Shown: one piece after another, positions 30,301 through 39,272 of the stretch
Layout: each line of letters opens with the position of its first letter
How positions within the stretch are numbered: the stretch's first letter is position 1
Source: Flavobacteriales bacterium
GTDB taxonomy: Bacteria; Bacteroidota; Bacteroidia; CAIKAF01
Direction: 5' to 3'
DNA: 49,712 nucleotides
Assembly: GCA_025451295.1 (NCBI GenBank)
Contig: JANWKQ010000137.1
Span: 1 to 49,712, forward strand
The notes under the pieces: model-generated
Databases searched by the model: none
The model's input: the letters and a program-made list of their open reading frames with translations, nothing else
Told to the model about the DNA's origin: nothing
Position numbers and translations under genes: made by a program

Positions 30301-30617
30301 TTTTGTGACAAAGCATAAATATGATTCACCAGTGTTTCTATATTCTGCAAGATCTTTTCCTTATCCTCCAATATGTGGTTCACATCAAAATTAATATCAA
30401 CTGTTCGCTGATCATTATCCAGTACCTCATCAACACTTATCAGGAGATTCACAATGCCCATGCTATCCAATACACCTTTCTCAGTATAACCCGGCCGGGA
30501 GAACAACACGGTACCGGGTTTTTTCTCCAGTTGTTCATCCTCTTCCTGCATCGTGTTCAACTCATCTATGGCAGCATAAAGAATTTTGTAGATATCTTCT
30601 TTTGTTATCGATTTCAT
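30297..30617 (-). CDS. Acyl carrier protein-like protein
   Basis: A 106-residue acidic helical protein. 'GVLDSMGIVNLLISVDE' (48-64) is the phosphopantetheine attachment site, with Ser52 as the modified residue, and the remaining helices fit a standard four-helix ACP with a slightly longer N-terminus. It overlaps the FkbH gene by four bases and follows the toroid gene by 18 bases. The context points to a dedicated carrier for a glyceryl-type or acyl group used to decorate a glycan, rather than the fatty-acid ACP. It would need a phosphopantetheinyl transferase from elsewhere. Confidence 0.85.
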   Translation of the reverse strand: MKSITKEDIYKILYAAIDELNTMQEEDEQLEKKPGTVLFSRPGYTEKGVLDSMGIVNLLISVDEVLDNDQRTVDINFDVNHILEDKEKILQNIETLVNHIYALSQK

Positions 30618-30635
30618 GTCCCCCGAATGTACAAT

Positions 30636-31829
30636 TTAATTTTTTAATTCCTCCATCAGGGCATCCGCGTAATACTTGGTAACCCAATTAGGAAAGCCAA
30701 ACGGCTCATATTTTCCCCAGATTGGAAAAGAACCCGGAATCCCGCCATTGGCCTCTCCATGGATCGTTAAACAGGATTTTTGGATATGGCCCAACTGATC
30801 ATTTATGCGTCGGATCGCCACTAAATATTTCTCCTCCTTCGTTAAATCAAAAAGCAACGACCAGATAATCGACATTTGTGCACATCCGGTACATATCATA
30901 TATTCTGAAGCCACCCACAGCTTATTGAACCTACCATTCAAATACTTATTTTGATCGAACAACTTTGACAATTGATCAGCAGTTTTTTTTCCTGCCTCCA
31001 GATATTTTTTTTCATTCAACAGGATCCCGCTATTGATCAATCCATCTATTGTATAAGCAATGGTATGCAGGATGGGTTCATTGTTGTGTTTTTGGGTGTT
31101 ATCGGCATTACTGAACCAGCCATTGCTTTTTTGTTGGGTAAGGACCCAATCCAGATTTTTAATAGCAGCCTGTTTATATTTTTCATTGTTGGTAATCCCA
31201 TACACCATCAGAAGCGGATGAGCAACATAACTATCATAAACCCTTGCCTGTTTCATTGAGGCATTTTTTATCCAGCTTCCATTTTCTTCCTGGGTATCGA
31301 CCAGCCAATCAGCTGCTTTTTGTATACCGGTTAAATATTTTTTATCGTTCGTTAATTGATAAGAGGTTATGAGCCCTCTTAAAACCTGACCCGTATTGAA
31401 TACCACTTCTTCGCGATCATGATGCATATAATAGGCCTGCCACCCTCCCGACGGTTTTTGAATGGACAGCAACCAATCTGCACAATCAACAATTGATTTT
31501 TCAATTTCCAATTTTTTTTCGGGAAAAAATTCGATGGATTTGAATAAAGTGGGGATAATATAGCCCGAGGTCTCCGGATAAGAAGTAGTCCAGCCGTCTG
31601 CAATATAATAGGTGCCAAAACCACCATCCTTCATTCGTATTTGGCTTCTTAACAACCAATCAACTGAAAGCAACAGGGATTTTTTTTTCTCGTCTTTACT
31701 GTAGACACTTTTCAAAAAAGACCGGCTAATCAGATAATCGAAAAAATGATTAAAGAGAATAAGTTTCTCTTTTTTAAAAAAGAGGGTAATAGAAAATAAT
31801 CTGAAATATCTTTTTAATGAATGGATCAT
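30636..31829 (-). CDS. Alpha/alpha-toroid protein of a glycan biosynthesis unit
   Basis: A 397-residue protein built of helical hairpins, with repeated blocks 'WLLSIQKPSGGW', 'WLVDTQEENGSW' and 'WVLTQQKSNGWF' that match the QxxxGxW-like repeats of terpene cyclase/prenyltransferase and alpha6-alpha6 toroid folds. Homologues of this general kind occur in polysaccharide gene clusters, often misnamed. There is no signal peptide and no clear catalytic DxDD motif, so a terpene cyclase activity is not supported. Its ATG overlaps the wecB stop as ATGA. A glycan epimerase-, lyase- or binding-type function is possible; none is demonstrated. Confidence 0.75.
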   Translation of the reverse strand: MIHSLKRYFRLFSITLFFKKEKLILFNHFFDYLISRSFLKSVYSKDEKKKSLLLSVDWLLRSQIRMKDGGFGTYYIADGWTTSYPETSGYIIPTLFKSIEFFPEKKLEIEKSIVDCADWLLSIQKPSGGWQAYYMHHDREEVVFNTGQVLRGLITSYQLTNDKKYLTGIQKAADWLVDTQEENGSWIKNASMKQARVYDSYVAHPLLMVYGITNNEKYKQAAIKNLDWVLTQQKSNGWFSNADNTQKHNNEPILHTIAYTIDGLINSGILLNEKKYLEAGKKTADQLSKLFDQNKYLNGRFNKLWVASEYMICTGCAQMSIIWSLLFDLTKEEKYLVAIRRINDQLGHIQKSCLTIHGEANGGIPGSFPIWGKYEPFGFPNWVTKYYADALMEELKN

Positions 31830-32968
31830 TTAAGAAAGGTCAACAGACTTTGGGTGATGTTCACCGCAGCTTCTCCATCTCCGTGTAGTTCCTGGTATTC
31901 AGGTAATGGAAAACCCAGCAACTTCATGGTTGAATTAATAATATCCTCCTTATGTGCATCAGCACAAACGCCATATCCCGAATCAATGATCTCTGACCAT
32001 TCCGTTTCCTCCCGAAGGATCACACTTGGTTTACGTAAAAAGTAGGCTTCCTTTTGCAATCCCCCTGAATCTGTAATAACAATCCTGGAATGATGCAGAT
32101 AAAATAAATTCTGGAAATAAGACAACGGTTCGGTGATCACAATATTCGGATGCTGTGAGATCTTACCATACATGTATTGAAATTCGGGATGCTTTAAACG
32201 TTCAGATGTTCTGGGGTGCAAGGGCATTAGGATCTTATATTTATATACATCTGCCAGTGAATGAAGCGCCGATATAATATCATTGAGTCGTTCAACATTG
32301 TCGGTATTAAAATCGCGATGAATGGTACAGAAAATATAGTTATTGGACTCCAGACCAAATTTAAGCTCGGTGTTTGAGCTGTATTTATCGTGATAAAAAA
32401 GGATATTGTCGTACATCACATCACCCACATTCAGCATTAGGGGTTTATCGGCAGTAGGGCGGTTTTTGAATATTCCATCAATACCTTCCATATTGAGATT
32501 CTCGACAGCCTTATCCGTTGGGCAAAAAAGAAAAGTAGAAACATGATCGGTCATCCGGCGATTGATCTCCTCCGGCATTGACTTTTTATAGGATCTCAAT
32601 CCAGCTTCCACATGTGCAACCGGGATGCCCATTTTTGCCGCAGTAAGTGCAGCAGCAACTGTTGAATTTGTATCGCCATAAACAAGCACACAATCTGGTT
32701 TTTCCGCAGAAAATATTTTCTCCAGTTCAATCATCATGTTTCCTGTCATCTCGGCATGCGAAACGCCACCTATTCCCAACTCGTGTTTCGGAGAAGGAAT
32801 GGCCATTTCATCAAAGAAAATCTTTGACATATTTTCGTCATAATGCTGACCGGTATGAATGACTGTTTCTTCAATCTTATCGGAAAAATCGGAGGCAATA
32901 CAACGGCTAATAGCCGCAGCTTTAATGAATTGAGGTCGTGCCCCTACAACCGTATAAATACGCAACAT
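31826..32968 (-). CDS. wecB: UDP-N-acetylglucosamine 2-epimerase (non-hydrolysing)
   Basis: A 380-residue protein from the ATG at 32968, chosen because 'MLRIYTVVGARPQFIKAA' is the standard family N-terminus. Other signatures are 'HTGQHYDENMS', 'VYGDTNSTVAAALTA', 'VAHVEAGLRS', 'PEEINRRMTD' and 'TDSGGLQKEA', which cover both Rossmann-like halves and the active site. It interconverts UDP-GlcNAc and UDP-ManNAc in the cytoplasm for surface polysaccharide or enterobacterial-antigen-type glycans. It is the first gene of the overlapping unit wecB, toroid, ACP, FkbH. A CTAAGGTA sequence just upstream (TACCTTAG on the minus strand) is a one-mismatch promoter box. Confidence 0.95.
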   Translation of the reverse strand: MLRIYTVVGARPQFIKAAAISRCIASDFSDKIEETVIHTGQHYDENMSKIFFDEMAIPSPKHELGIGGVSHAEMTGNMMIELEKIFSAEKPDCVLVYGDTNSTVAAALTAAKMGIPVAHVEAGLRSYKKSMPEEINRRMTDHVSTFLFCPTDKAVENLNMEGIDGIFKNRPTADKPLMLNVGDVMYDNILFYHDKYSSNTELKFGLESNNYIFCTIHRDFNTDNVERLNDIISALHSLADVYKYKILMPLHPRTSERLKHPEFQYMYGKISQHPNIVITEPLSYFQNLFYLHHSRIVITDSGGLQKEAYFLRKPSVILREETEWSEIIDSGYGVCADAHKEDIINSTMKLLGFPLPEYQELHGDGEAAVNITQSLLTFLK

Positions 32969-33116
32969 GGGGCTAAGGTACAATTTTCAACCATTTTACA
33001 GAAATGATAGATAGGTTAAATTTTCGTAACCCTTCCGGTGCCCGTTGGGGGCATCCTGGCCATTACACGAGGCTTTCCGGTCATACAAAAGAATTGAACG
33101 ACAGGCCAAAAGACCA

Positions 33117-33488
33117 TTAGCGCTTCTTTTTCCCTTTAGGTTTTATTGAATCATCCACCTTCAATGCCTCCTGCATGAGCTTATCAACTACATCAATCTC
33201 GATATCTTTTTCGGTTTGATAGTAAATGCCGGCTACTTGTTTTCGTTTTTTAAAGTCGAGGTGTTCGAGGTGTTGAGTAAATCTATTGGCATGAACAAAA
33301 CAAAGTTCCACTCCACCATTTTTTTGTGTGCTTAAATACGCCATCCAGCGATTTCTGGTATAAAATGGAGTATTAAAATGAACTTTAGGGACTATATCGG
33401 GATAGGTAGACAGAATGTTATGTAAATATTGGAATATTTTTCCCTCTTCGGTTTCAGGGATTTTTTCCAGATATTCAAGAATATGCAT
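33117..33488 (-). CDS. DUF1801 domain protein
   Basis: A 123-residue small basic protein. 'ILSTYPDIVPKVHFNTPFYTRN' (split: 'PDIVPKV', 'NTPFYTRN') and 'VELCFVHANRF' match the DUF1801/YdhG fold, a small alpha-beta domain of unknown function common in soil and aquatic bacteria. The C-terminus is a lysine-rich tail (KPKGKKKR). No signal peptide. A TATATTTG promoter box lies 3 bases upstream of the ATG. Confidence 0.8.
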   Translation of the reverse strand: MHILEYLEKIPETEEGKIFQYLHNILSTYPDIVPKVHFNTPFYTRNRWMAYLSTQKNGGVELCFVHANRFTQHLEHLDFKKRKQVAGIYYQTEKDIEIDVVDKLMQEALKVDDSIKPKGKKKR

Positions 33489-33491
33489 TTA

Positions 33492-33499
33492 CAAATATA
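33492..33499 (-). promoter_or_regulatory. TAnnTTTG promoter box abutting the DUF1801 start codon
   Basis: TATATTTG on the minus strand is separated from the ATG at 33488 by three bases. It would give a leaderless or nearly leaderless transcript. Confidence 0.4.
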
Positions 33500-33552
33500 A
33501 AATTTAAGACGGTTAGCTTCATTATACATCGAGGAGTGAGATAACAGGATTC

Positions 33553-34254
33553 CTAGAGAAGTCCCTCATCGGCAAAACTGAAATAGCTGTTATCCGTAAA
33601 GATCAGGTGATCTAAAATGGGAACATCCAATACTCTCCCTGCTTCCCTCAGTTTTTGAGTTAATTGTTTGTCGGCCTGGCTGGCTTCTTTATTTCCGCTT
33701 GGATGATTGTGAACCAATATAATCCCACAAGCCAGATTTTCAACCGCCATTTTAAAGATCATTCGTACATCAGCCACCGTACCACTCACACCACCAATGC
33801 TAATACGGTCTTTTTTGATGACCATATTGGCGCGGTTCAAAAACAACACCCAGAACTCTTCATGCGGAAGGTCGGATAATGAGGCATACATATAATCATA
33901 CGCATCCTTGCTCGATCCTATTTTTGTTTTTTCCGGATTTTCCGTTTCTTTTCTCCTCCTTCCCAACTCCAAAGCTGCAAGAATAGTAATTGCTTTGGCC
34001 TCTCCAATTCCTTTGAACTTCATGAGGTCGTGAATGTTTTTTTTGCTCAGTTCGGCAAGATTGTGATCTACTGAGTCAAGTATTTGTTTCGAGAGTTCCA
34101 CAGCAGAGGCCTCAGAGTTTCCGCTTCCAATTAATATAGCCACCAATTCTGCATTACTAAGTACGGATTTCCCTTTTAGCATGAGTTTCTCCCTGGGCTG
34201 ATCTTCTTCACTCCAGTGCTTGATCGTTAATTTTGAAAGGGTATAATCACTCAT
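33553..34254 (-). CDS. radC: JAB-domain protein RadC
   Basis: A 233-residue protein from the ATG at 34254; the longer frame would overlap the upstream gene. Residues about 10-100 are the UPF0758 N-terminal helix-hairpin-helix region ('SNAELVAILIGSG', 'FKGIGEAKA'). Residues 115-233 are a JAMM metalloprotease-type domain with Glu133, His182-x-His184 and Asp195 in 'VHNHPSGNKEASQAD'. RadC was named for a DNA-repair phenotype, but the biochemical role is unsettled. All predicted metal ligands are intact. It is in a minus-strand run with an exported protein and a LOG-family gene. Confidence 0.93.
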   Translation of the reverse strand: MSDYTLSKLTIKHWSEEDQPREKLMLKGKSVLSNAELVAILIGSGNSEASAVELSKQILDSVDHNLAELSKKNIHDLMKFKGIGEAKAITILAALELGRRRKETENPEKTKIGSSKDAYDYMYASLSDLPHEEFWVLFLNRANMVIKKDRISIGGVSGTVADVRMIFKMAVENLACGIILVHNHPSGNKEASQADKQLTQKLREAGRVLDVPILDHLIFTDNSYFSFADEGLL

Positions 34255-34261
34255 CACAATT

Positions 34262-34738
34262 CTATTTTCGTTCAATTTCAACGGTGATCATTTCATTGAT
34301 CGCTTTTTCTTTGTTCGACTCAATTTCGATAATGAGGTCATAGCCCTGGTATTGGATCTTATAATAACCGGTATTGTTATACAGGTTTTTCTTTAAAGAT
34401 TTCTTCAACTCCTTTGTGATATAATTATTGCCGGATTCATCTTTCCAAATAATGGTAAGCACCCAAAACCGGTCATCAAAACCAACATATTGCGACAATC
34501 CATCTGCAGTTTTTTTATATTCCATCACATTCACCTTTTTATTCGCAGGCAATGCAGGAATGCCAATAGAAGCCATCGTCTGTTGCCAGATCACAGTGTC
34601 TACATTAAGCATGAGATAACCTAAAGAGTTGAGAGATGGTTTTAAAAAAGTTTCTTTGTTGATCTTCATGGTTTCAACCTGGGAATGCACAAATCCTAAT
34701 CCGGTTAAACAAAGAAAAAACAAAACCATTCTTTTCAT
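34262..34738 (-). CDS. Small exported protein of unknown function
   Basis: A 158-residue protein with a signal peptide (MKRMVLFFLCLTGLGFVHSQ). The mature part has beta-strand-rich segments such as 'FWVLTIIWKDESGNNYITKEL' (in pieces) and no recognised motif. Its ATG overlaps the stop codon of the LOG-family gene by one base (TAATG), so the two are translationally coupled. Probably periplasmic. Confidence 0.65.
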   Translation of the reverse strand: MKRMVLFFLCLTGLGFVHSQVETMKINKETFLKPSLNSLGYLMLNVDTVIWQQTMASIGIPALPANKKVNVMEYKKTADGLSQYVGFDDRFWVLTIIWKDESGNNYITKELKKSLKKNLYNNTGYYKIQYQGYDLIIEIESNKEKAINEMITVEIERK

Positions 34739-35469
34739 TAGAAATTGGGTTTGAGGGTATATTTCGAATAAAAGTCAACAATGATCTGAACTGCATCATC
34801 CGCGGAATCAACTACCTTAAACAAATTAAGATCTTGGGGAGAAACATTTTTCTCATCTTCGATCACGGAGGATTTGATCCAGTCGATGAGTCCTTTCCAA
34901 TAGGAAGTACCTACCAAAACAATCGGGAATTTACCGATCTTCAACGTTTGAATCAGTGTAAGCGCCTCGAATAATTCATCCAATGTTCCGAAACCTCCGG
35001 GTAAAACAATAAAACCCTGGGAATATTTCACGAACATCACCTTACGTGCAAAGAAATAATCAAAATCAATATTTTTATCCGGATCAATATATGGATTCGA
35101 ATGTTGTTCAAAAGGAAGATCAATGTTTAACCCAACTGACTTCCCACCGCCTGCTTTGGCTCCTTTGTTTCCGGCCTCCATAATACCTGGACCCCCACCA
35201 GTAATAATACCAAAACCCTGGGTGGTGAGTTTTTGGGCAATTTCAACCGCTAACTGGTAATAGGGATTCTCGGGTTTGGTTCTGGCACTTCCGAAAATAG
35301 TAACACATGGACCAATCTTCGACATTTTTTCGAAACCGTTCACAAATTCACCGATCATTTTAAAGATCACCCATGAATCGTTGGTCCTAATTTCTGTCCA
35401 GTCTTTTTCTTTAAACGCTTCAAATAACTTCTCCTCATTCGGATCACCATTAAAATTGTCTTTTGCCAT
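34738..35469 (-). CDS. LOG family protein (TIGR00730 Rossmann fold)
   Basis: A 243-residue protein. Residues 91-99 'GGGPGIMEA' and 157-165 'PGGFGTLDE' are the two signatures of lysine-decarboxylase-like/LOG proteins, and Arg142-Lys143 lies at the usual conserved position. Characterised LOG enzymes cleave nucleoside 5'-monophosphates to free base and ribose 5-phosphate (cytokinin activation in plants and some bacteria; AMP in others). The N-terminal 50 residues are an extension seen in the longer bacterial subgroup. Cytoplasmic. Which nucleotide it uses is not clear from sequence. Confidence 0.9.
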   Translation of the reverse strand: MAKDNFNGDPNEEKLFEAFKEKDWTEIRTNDSWVIFKMIGEFVNGFEKMSKIGPCVTIFGSARTKPENPYYQLAVEIAQKLTTQGFGIITGGGPGIMEAGNKGAKAGGGKSVGLNIDLPFEQHSNPYIDPDKNIDFDYFFARKVMFVKYSQGFIVLPGGFGTLDELFEALTLIQTLKIGKFPIVLVGTSYWKGLIDWIKSSVIEDEKNVSPQDLNLFKVVDSADDAVQIIVDFYSKYTLKPNF

Positions 35470-35523
35470 ATAGTTTGGAAAAATTGTGAATACAATATAT
35501 AAAAAAATATGATCTTTTTGGGA

Positions 35524-38367
35524 TCAGACCTTTTCTTTTATCTTCTTTACAACAAGTTCACGAGCCAGGAACTGTCCCGTATAATTGGTTTTTACCTTAC
35601 TGAGTTCTTCAGGTGTTCCAGAGAACATTATTTTCCCGCCTTTATTACCTCCATCGGGTCCTATGTCGATCACATGATCGGCACACTTGATCACATCCAT
35701 ATTATGTTCGATCACCAGTACCGTGTTCCCCTTATCAACCAACCTGTTCAATACATCCAGTAATACTCTTACATCCTCGAAATGTAATCCGGTGGTAGGT
35801 TCATCTAATATATATAAAGTATTTCCTGTATCCTTCCGGTTCAATTCAGAAGCCAGTTTTACCCGTTGAGCCTCACCGCCTGACAACGTCGTGGAAGATT
35901 GACCAAGGGTTAAATATCCAAGACCGATCTCATTCAACACTTTTATTTTTTGAGTAATATATGGAATGGGGTCAAAGAATTCAGTGGCCTGTTCAATGGT
36001 CATATTCAATACATCCGAAATTGATTTTCCTTTATAACGTACTTCGAGTGTTTCACGGTTGTATCTTCTTCCGTTACAGGTTTCGCAGAGGACTTCCACA
36101 TCCGGTAAAAAATTCATTTCGATCACTTTTAACCCGGCACCTCCACAGGTTTCACAACGTCCACCTTTCACATTGAACGAAAATCTTCCTGGACTATATC
36201 CTCTTATTTTTGCCTCGGGCAATTCGGCATACAATGCTCTGATATCGGTGAACACACCGGTATATGTAGCCGGATTTGATCTTGGAGTTCTTCCTATGGG
36301 TGATTGATCGATGCGAATGATCTTGTCTATTTCTTCAAAACCTTTTACCCGTTTAAATGGTAAGGAAGCCATTTCACTTACTTTATATAAAATCTTATTC
36401 AGTGTTGGAAAAAGCGTTTCATTGATCAAACTGGATTTTCCGCTGCCACTTACTCCACTCACCACAATAAACTTACCCAGTGGGATCTTTAGATCCACAT
36501 TTTGTAAATTATGTCCGGATGCACCTAGCAATTCCAGGTCTCCCCCACTTCCTTTTCTCCGTGATTTGGGAACAGCAATCGTTTTTTCTCCATTCAAAAA
36601 TTTCGCTGTTTCCGAATTTTGTTTTAAAAAATCAGCAGGGGTCCCCTGGGCCACAACTTTACCCCCATGTACGCCAGCCCCCGGACCTATATCCACAATA
36701 TAATCCGAAGCCAGCATCATATCTTTATCATGTTCAACTACGATCACAGAATTACCGATGTCACGTAATTGTTTAAGTGCTTCGATGAGCTTGGAATTGT
36801 CTCGTTGATGCAATCCGATGCTGGGTTCATCCAGAATATACAGCACACCCACCAACTGGGAACCGATCTGCGTAGCAAGCCTGATCCGTTGGGCTTCTCC
36901 ACCACTTAAACTTCGGGTAGGTCTTGAAAGTGCCAGATATTCCAACCCAACATTCAGAAGGAAGCTGATCCTTTTCCTGATCTCTTTTAATACCTCGACT
37001 GCAATTTTATTCTGAATGTCTGTTAATCTCTTTTCAATTCCGTTAAAAAAAGAATAAAGATCCGTAATATCAAGTTCGCTTATTTCCGAAATATTTTTTT
37101 TGTCGATCTTAAATTGTAAAGATTCTTTTTTTAACCGTGTGCCATTGCATTCAGGGCATTTAATTCTATCCATAAAACTATGCGCCCATTTCTCGATGTT
37201 CTTCGAACCTTCTTCCTGGAGCTGATTATTGATAAAGTTGGCAATCCCCTCAAAATCGATAGAAGTATGTGATCCGTCTTTTTCTTTTACATTCATAACC
37301 TCACTTGATCCGTAGAGGATAACATTGATCGCGTCTTCATCTATATCCTGAATAGGGTCGTCCAATTCAAATCCGTGTAATCTTCCAATGGCTTCAATTT
37401 GCCGGAAGATCCAATTGTCCTTGTAAGACCCAAGGGGGATGATCCCTCCTTTTTTGATGCTTTTTTTAGGATCGGGAATAATTTTCTTCAAATCCACTTC
37501 AAGTACGGTTCCTAATCCTGAACAACGTGGGCATGCACCATACGGAGAATTAAAGGAAAATAAATTCGGGGCAGGTTCATCATAACTAATCCCTGTTGTT
37601 GGGCACATTAAATGTCTGCTTAAATGACGTGGATTCTTCCCTTTTTTGTCAACCACCATCATACCGCCTTTTCCTTCTTTTAAGGCGGTAAGCACAGATC
37701 GTTTGAGTCTCGTATCATCTACTCCCTCCACTTCCAGTGTATCGATCACAATTTCCACATCGTGGATCTTGTATCGATCGAGTTTTAACCCATATGTAAG
37801 TTCTTTGATCTCTCCATCTATCCGAGCTTTTAGATAACCGAGTTTTCTGATCTTTTCGAATAGCTCCCTGTAATGTCCTTTTCTACCTTTTACAACTGGT
37901 GACAAAACATGGATCTCCTTTTTATGATAACTATCAACGATGATCTTTACAATCTGCTCATCGGTATACTTCACCATTTTTTCGCCAGTGTTATAGGAAT
38001 AAGCTTCTCCGGCACGTGCATATAACAATCGGAGAAAATCGTAAATCTCGGTTATGGTACCTACGGTACTTCGGGGATTTTTGTTGGTGGTTTTTTGTTC
38101 GATGGAAACAACCGGACTGAGTCCTTTGATGCGATCTACATCAGGTCGCTCCATACCACCCAAAAACTGACGTGCATAGGCCGAAAAACTTTCGATATAT
38201 CTTCTTTGGCCTTCGGCATAAATGGTATCGAAAGCCAGCGAGCTTTTTCCACTTCCGCTTAACCCGGTGATCACAACCAATTGATTCCTGGGGATTTTTA
38301 CATCGATATCCCGGAGGTTGTTTTCCCTGGCACCATACACTTCTATAAACTCCGCTTTTTTACTCAT
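35524..38367 (-). CDS. uvrA: Excinuclease ABC subunit A
   Basis: A 947-residue UvrA from the ATG at 38367 (the frame extends 10 codons to a TTG). It scans DNA for bulky lesions and loads UvrB. Two ABC ATPase domains each have Walker A (GLSGSGKSS; GVSGSGKSS), the signature 'LSGGEAQR' and Walker B 'YILDEPS/T.GLH'. The C-terminal zinc finger is intact (CETCGGAG ... CETCNGRR). In the first zinc-finger region the leading Cys255 is followed by P-T-T instead of P-x-C, so one of the four expected cysteines is absent, while 'ACPRCSGLG' keeps the other pair. Promoter box TACCTTTG lies 49 bases upstream. Confidence 0.97.
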   Translation of the reverse strand: MSKKAEFIEVYGARENNLRDIDVKIPRNQLVVITGLSGSGKSSLAFDTIYAEGQRRYIESFSAYARQFLGGMERPDVDRIKGLSPVVSIEQKTTNKNPRSTVGTITEIYDFLRLLYARAGEAYSYNTGEKMVKYTDEQIVKIIVDSYHKKEIHVLSPVVKGRKGHYRELFEKIRKLGYLKARIDGEIKELTYGLKLDRYKIHDVEIVIDTLEVEGVDDTRLKRSVLTALKEGKGGMMVVDKKGKNPRHLSRHLMCPTTGISYDEPAPNLFSFNSPYGACPRCSGLGTVLEVDLKKIIPDPKKSIKKGGIIPLGSYKDNWIFRQIEAIGRLHGFELDDPIQDIDEDAINVILYGSSEVMNVKEKDGSHTSIDFEGIANFINNQLQEEGSKNIEKWAHSFMDRIKCPECNGTRLKKESLQFKIDKKNISEISELDITDLYSFFNGIEKRLTDIQNKIAVEVLKEIRKRISFLLNVGLEYLALSRPTRSLSGGEAQRIRLATQIGSQLVGVLYILDEPSIGLHQRDNSKLIEALKQLRDIGNSVIVVEHDKDMMLASDYIVDIGPGAGVHGGKVVAQGTPADFLKQNSETAKFLNGEKTIAVPKSRRKGSGGDLELLGASGHNLQNVDLKIPLGKFIVVSGVSGSGKSSLINETLFPTLNKILYKVSEMASLPFKRVKGFEEIDKIIRIDQSPIGRTPRSNPATYTGVFTDIRALYAELPEAKIRGYSPGRFSFNVKGGRCETCGGAGLKVIEMNFLPDVEVLCETCNGRRYNRETLEVRYKGKSISDVLNMTIEQATEFFDPIPYITQKIKVLNEIGLGYLTLGQSSTTLSGGEAQRVKLASELNRKDTGNTLYILDEPTTGLHFEDVRVLLDVLNRLVDKGNTVLVIEHNMDVIKCADHVIDIGPDGGNKGGKIMFSGTPEELSKVKTNYTGQFLARELVVKKIKEKV

Positions 38368-38416
38368 GGCTTGCCTTTTTGCCAACTTATTTAGCAAACC
38401 CCTTTTTTGGGGCGGG

Positions 38417-38424
38417 CAAAGGTA
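38417..38424 (-). promoter_or_regulatory. TAnnTTTG promoter box of uvrA
   Basis: TACCTTTG on the minus strand, 49 bases before the ATG at 38367. The leader contains a small CCCC/GGGG hairpin. No LexA-type palindrome was recognised. Confidence 0.5.
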
Positions 38425-38520
38425 GTGATTTTTGGCAGATTTTACAGCAGGAATAAATGATCATGCTTGCAAATAAAGTAACTAAAAAGGTTAAAAAAAC
38501 TATTTCGAGTTTCTCTTACC

Positions 38521-39162
38521 TTAGAATGCTATATGGACCACCTCTATGAGTACAAGAAAAATCAAGAGTAAAACAATGGCTAAGATCCCCAGATAGGATG
38601 CAATGATCGAAAAGGCCTTCCATGGAAGTTGCTTACCGATAAAACCCATAATAGTGGCCGCAACAGCCAATATGAGTCCAATTACAAAATAGACCCATAC
38701 GTTTCCATGCGCCATGCCAATGATCATGAATAGAGCCGCAATTCCGAAAGCCAAAGCCAGTGTGCCTACAATTAAACCGGCCACCCGGTCTCCTTCCATA
38801 TTTTGATCATTGCCTTTTCCCAATTCAGCAGAAGGATGAACGATTGGTTGAAAGACGTCCACTTTTTTAGGAAAGAAAACTTTTATCATTTTCTCAGCAA
38901 GGGTTTCTTTGGTGGGATGTTTAAGTGTTTGATGAGTCGGGTTTAATGTGTCGATTGATCTATTTCCCGGTCTTTGAGGAGATTCCTTTTTTGTTTCAGA
39001 ATTCACCGCGGCTATTTCCTGTAATGATACAGTTGATATAGCTTCTACTCTTACTCTTGGATGGTGATTTTTTCGTATTGAAAACTGATTGAAGCTACAG
39101 GAACATAAGCACAGTATAAGACCTGACAAAACCAGAAACAAACAAGGAGAAGTGTTTTTCAT
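38521..39162 (-). CDS. Predicted lipoprotein with C-terminal membrane helices (tandem copy 1)
   Basis: A 213-residue protein with a type II signal peptide ending 'LCSC' (Cys22 as the lipidated residue). A polar stretch of about 90 residues follows, and then three hydrophobic segments near residues 127-150, 153-172 and 184-210, resembling the DUF4190 membrane module. It is a paralogue of the next gene upstream, sharing 'NQFS', 'RKNHHPRVRV', 'EKMIKVFFPKKVD', 'DGDRVAGLIVGTLALA' and the helices. A protein with both a lipobox and later membrane helices is unusual. Function unknown. Confidence 0.65.
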   Translation of the reverse strand: MKNTSPCLFLVLSGLILCLCSCSFNQFSIRKNHHPRVRVEAISTVSLQEIAAVNSETKKESPQRPGNRSIDTLNPTHQTLKHPTKETLAEKMIKVFFPKKVDVFQPIVHPSAELGKGNDQNMEGDRVAGLIVGTLALAFGIAALFMIIGMAHGNVWVYFVIGLILAVAATIMGFIGKQLPWKAFSIIASYLGILAIVLLLIFLVLIEVVHIAF

Positions 39163-39272
39163 AACCCATAAATAAATGATGAAAGGTCACCAACTTCCGC
39201 CAATTAATATTTACAGGATTTTAGGAAAAAATTATATAATTACTAATGAATAAAAGCATTGTCTGGATGATT

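Noticed and set aside
33000-33116. GC-rich hairpin TGCCC/GGGCA between wecB and the DUF1801 gene
   Set aside because: Five base pairs without a T-run are not enough to call a terminator or element.
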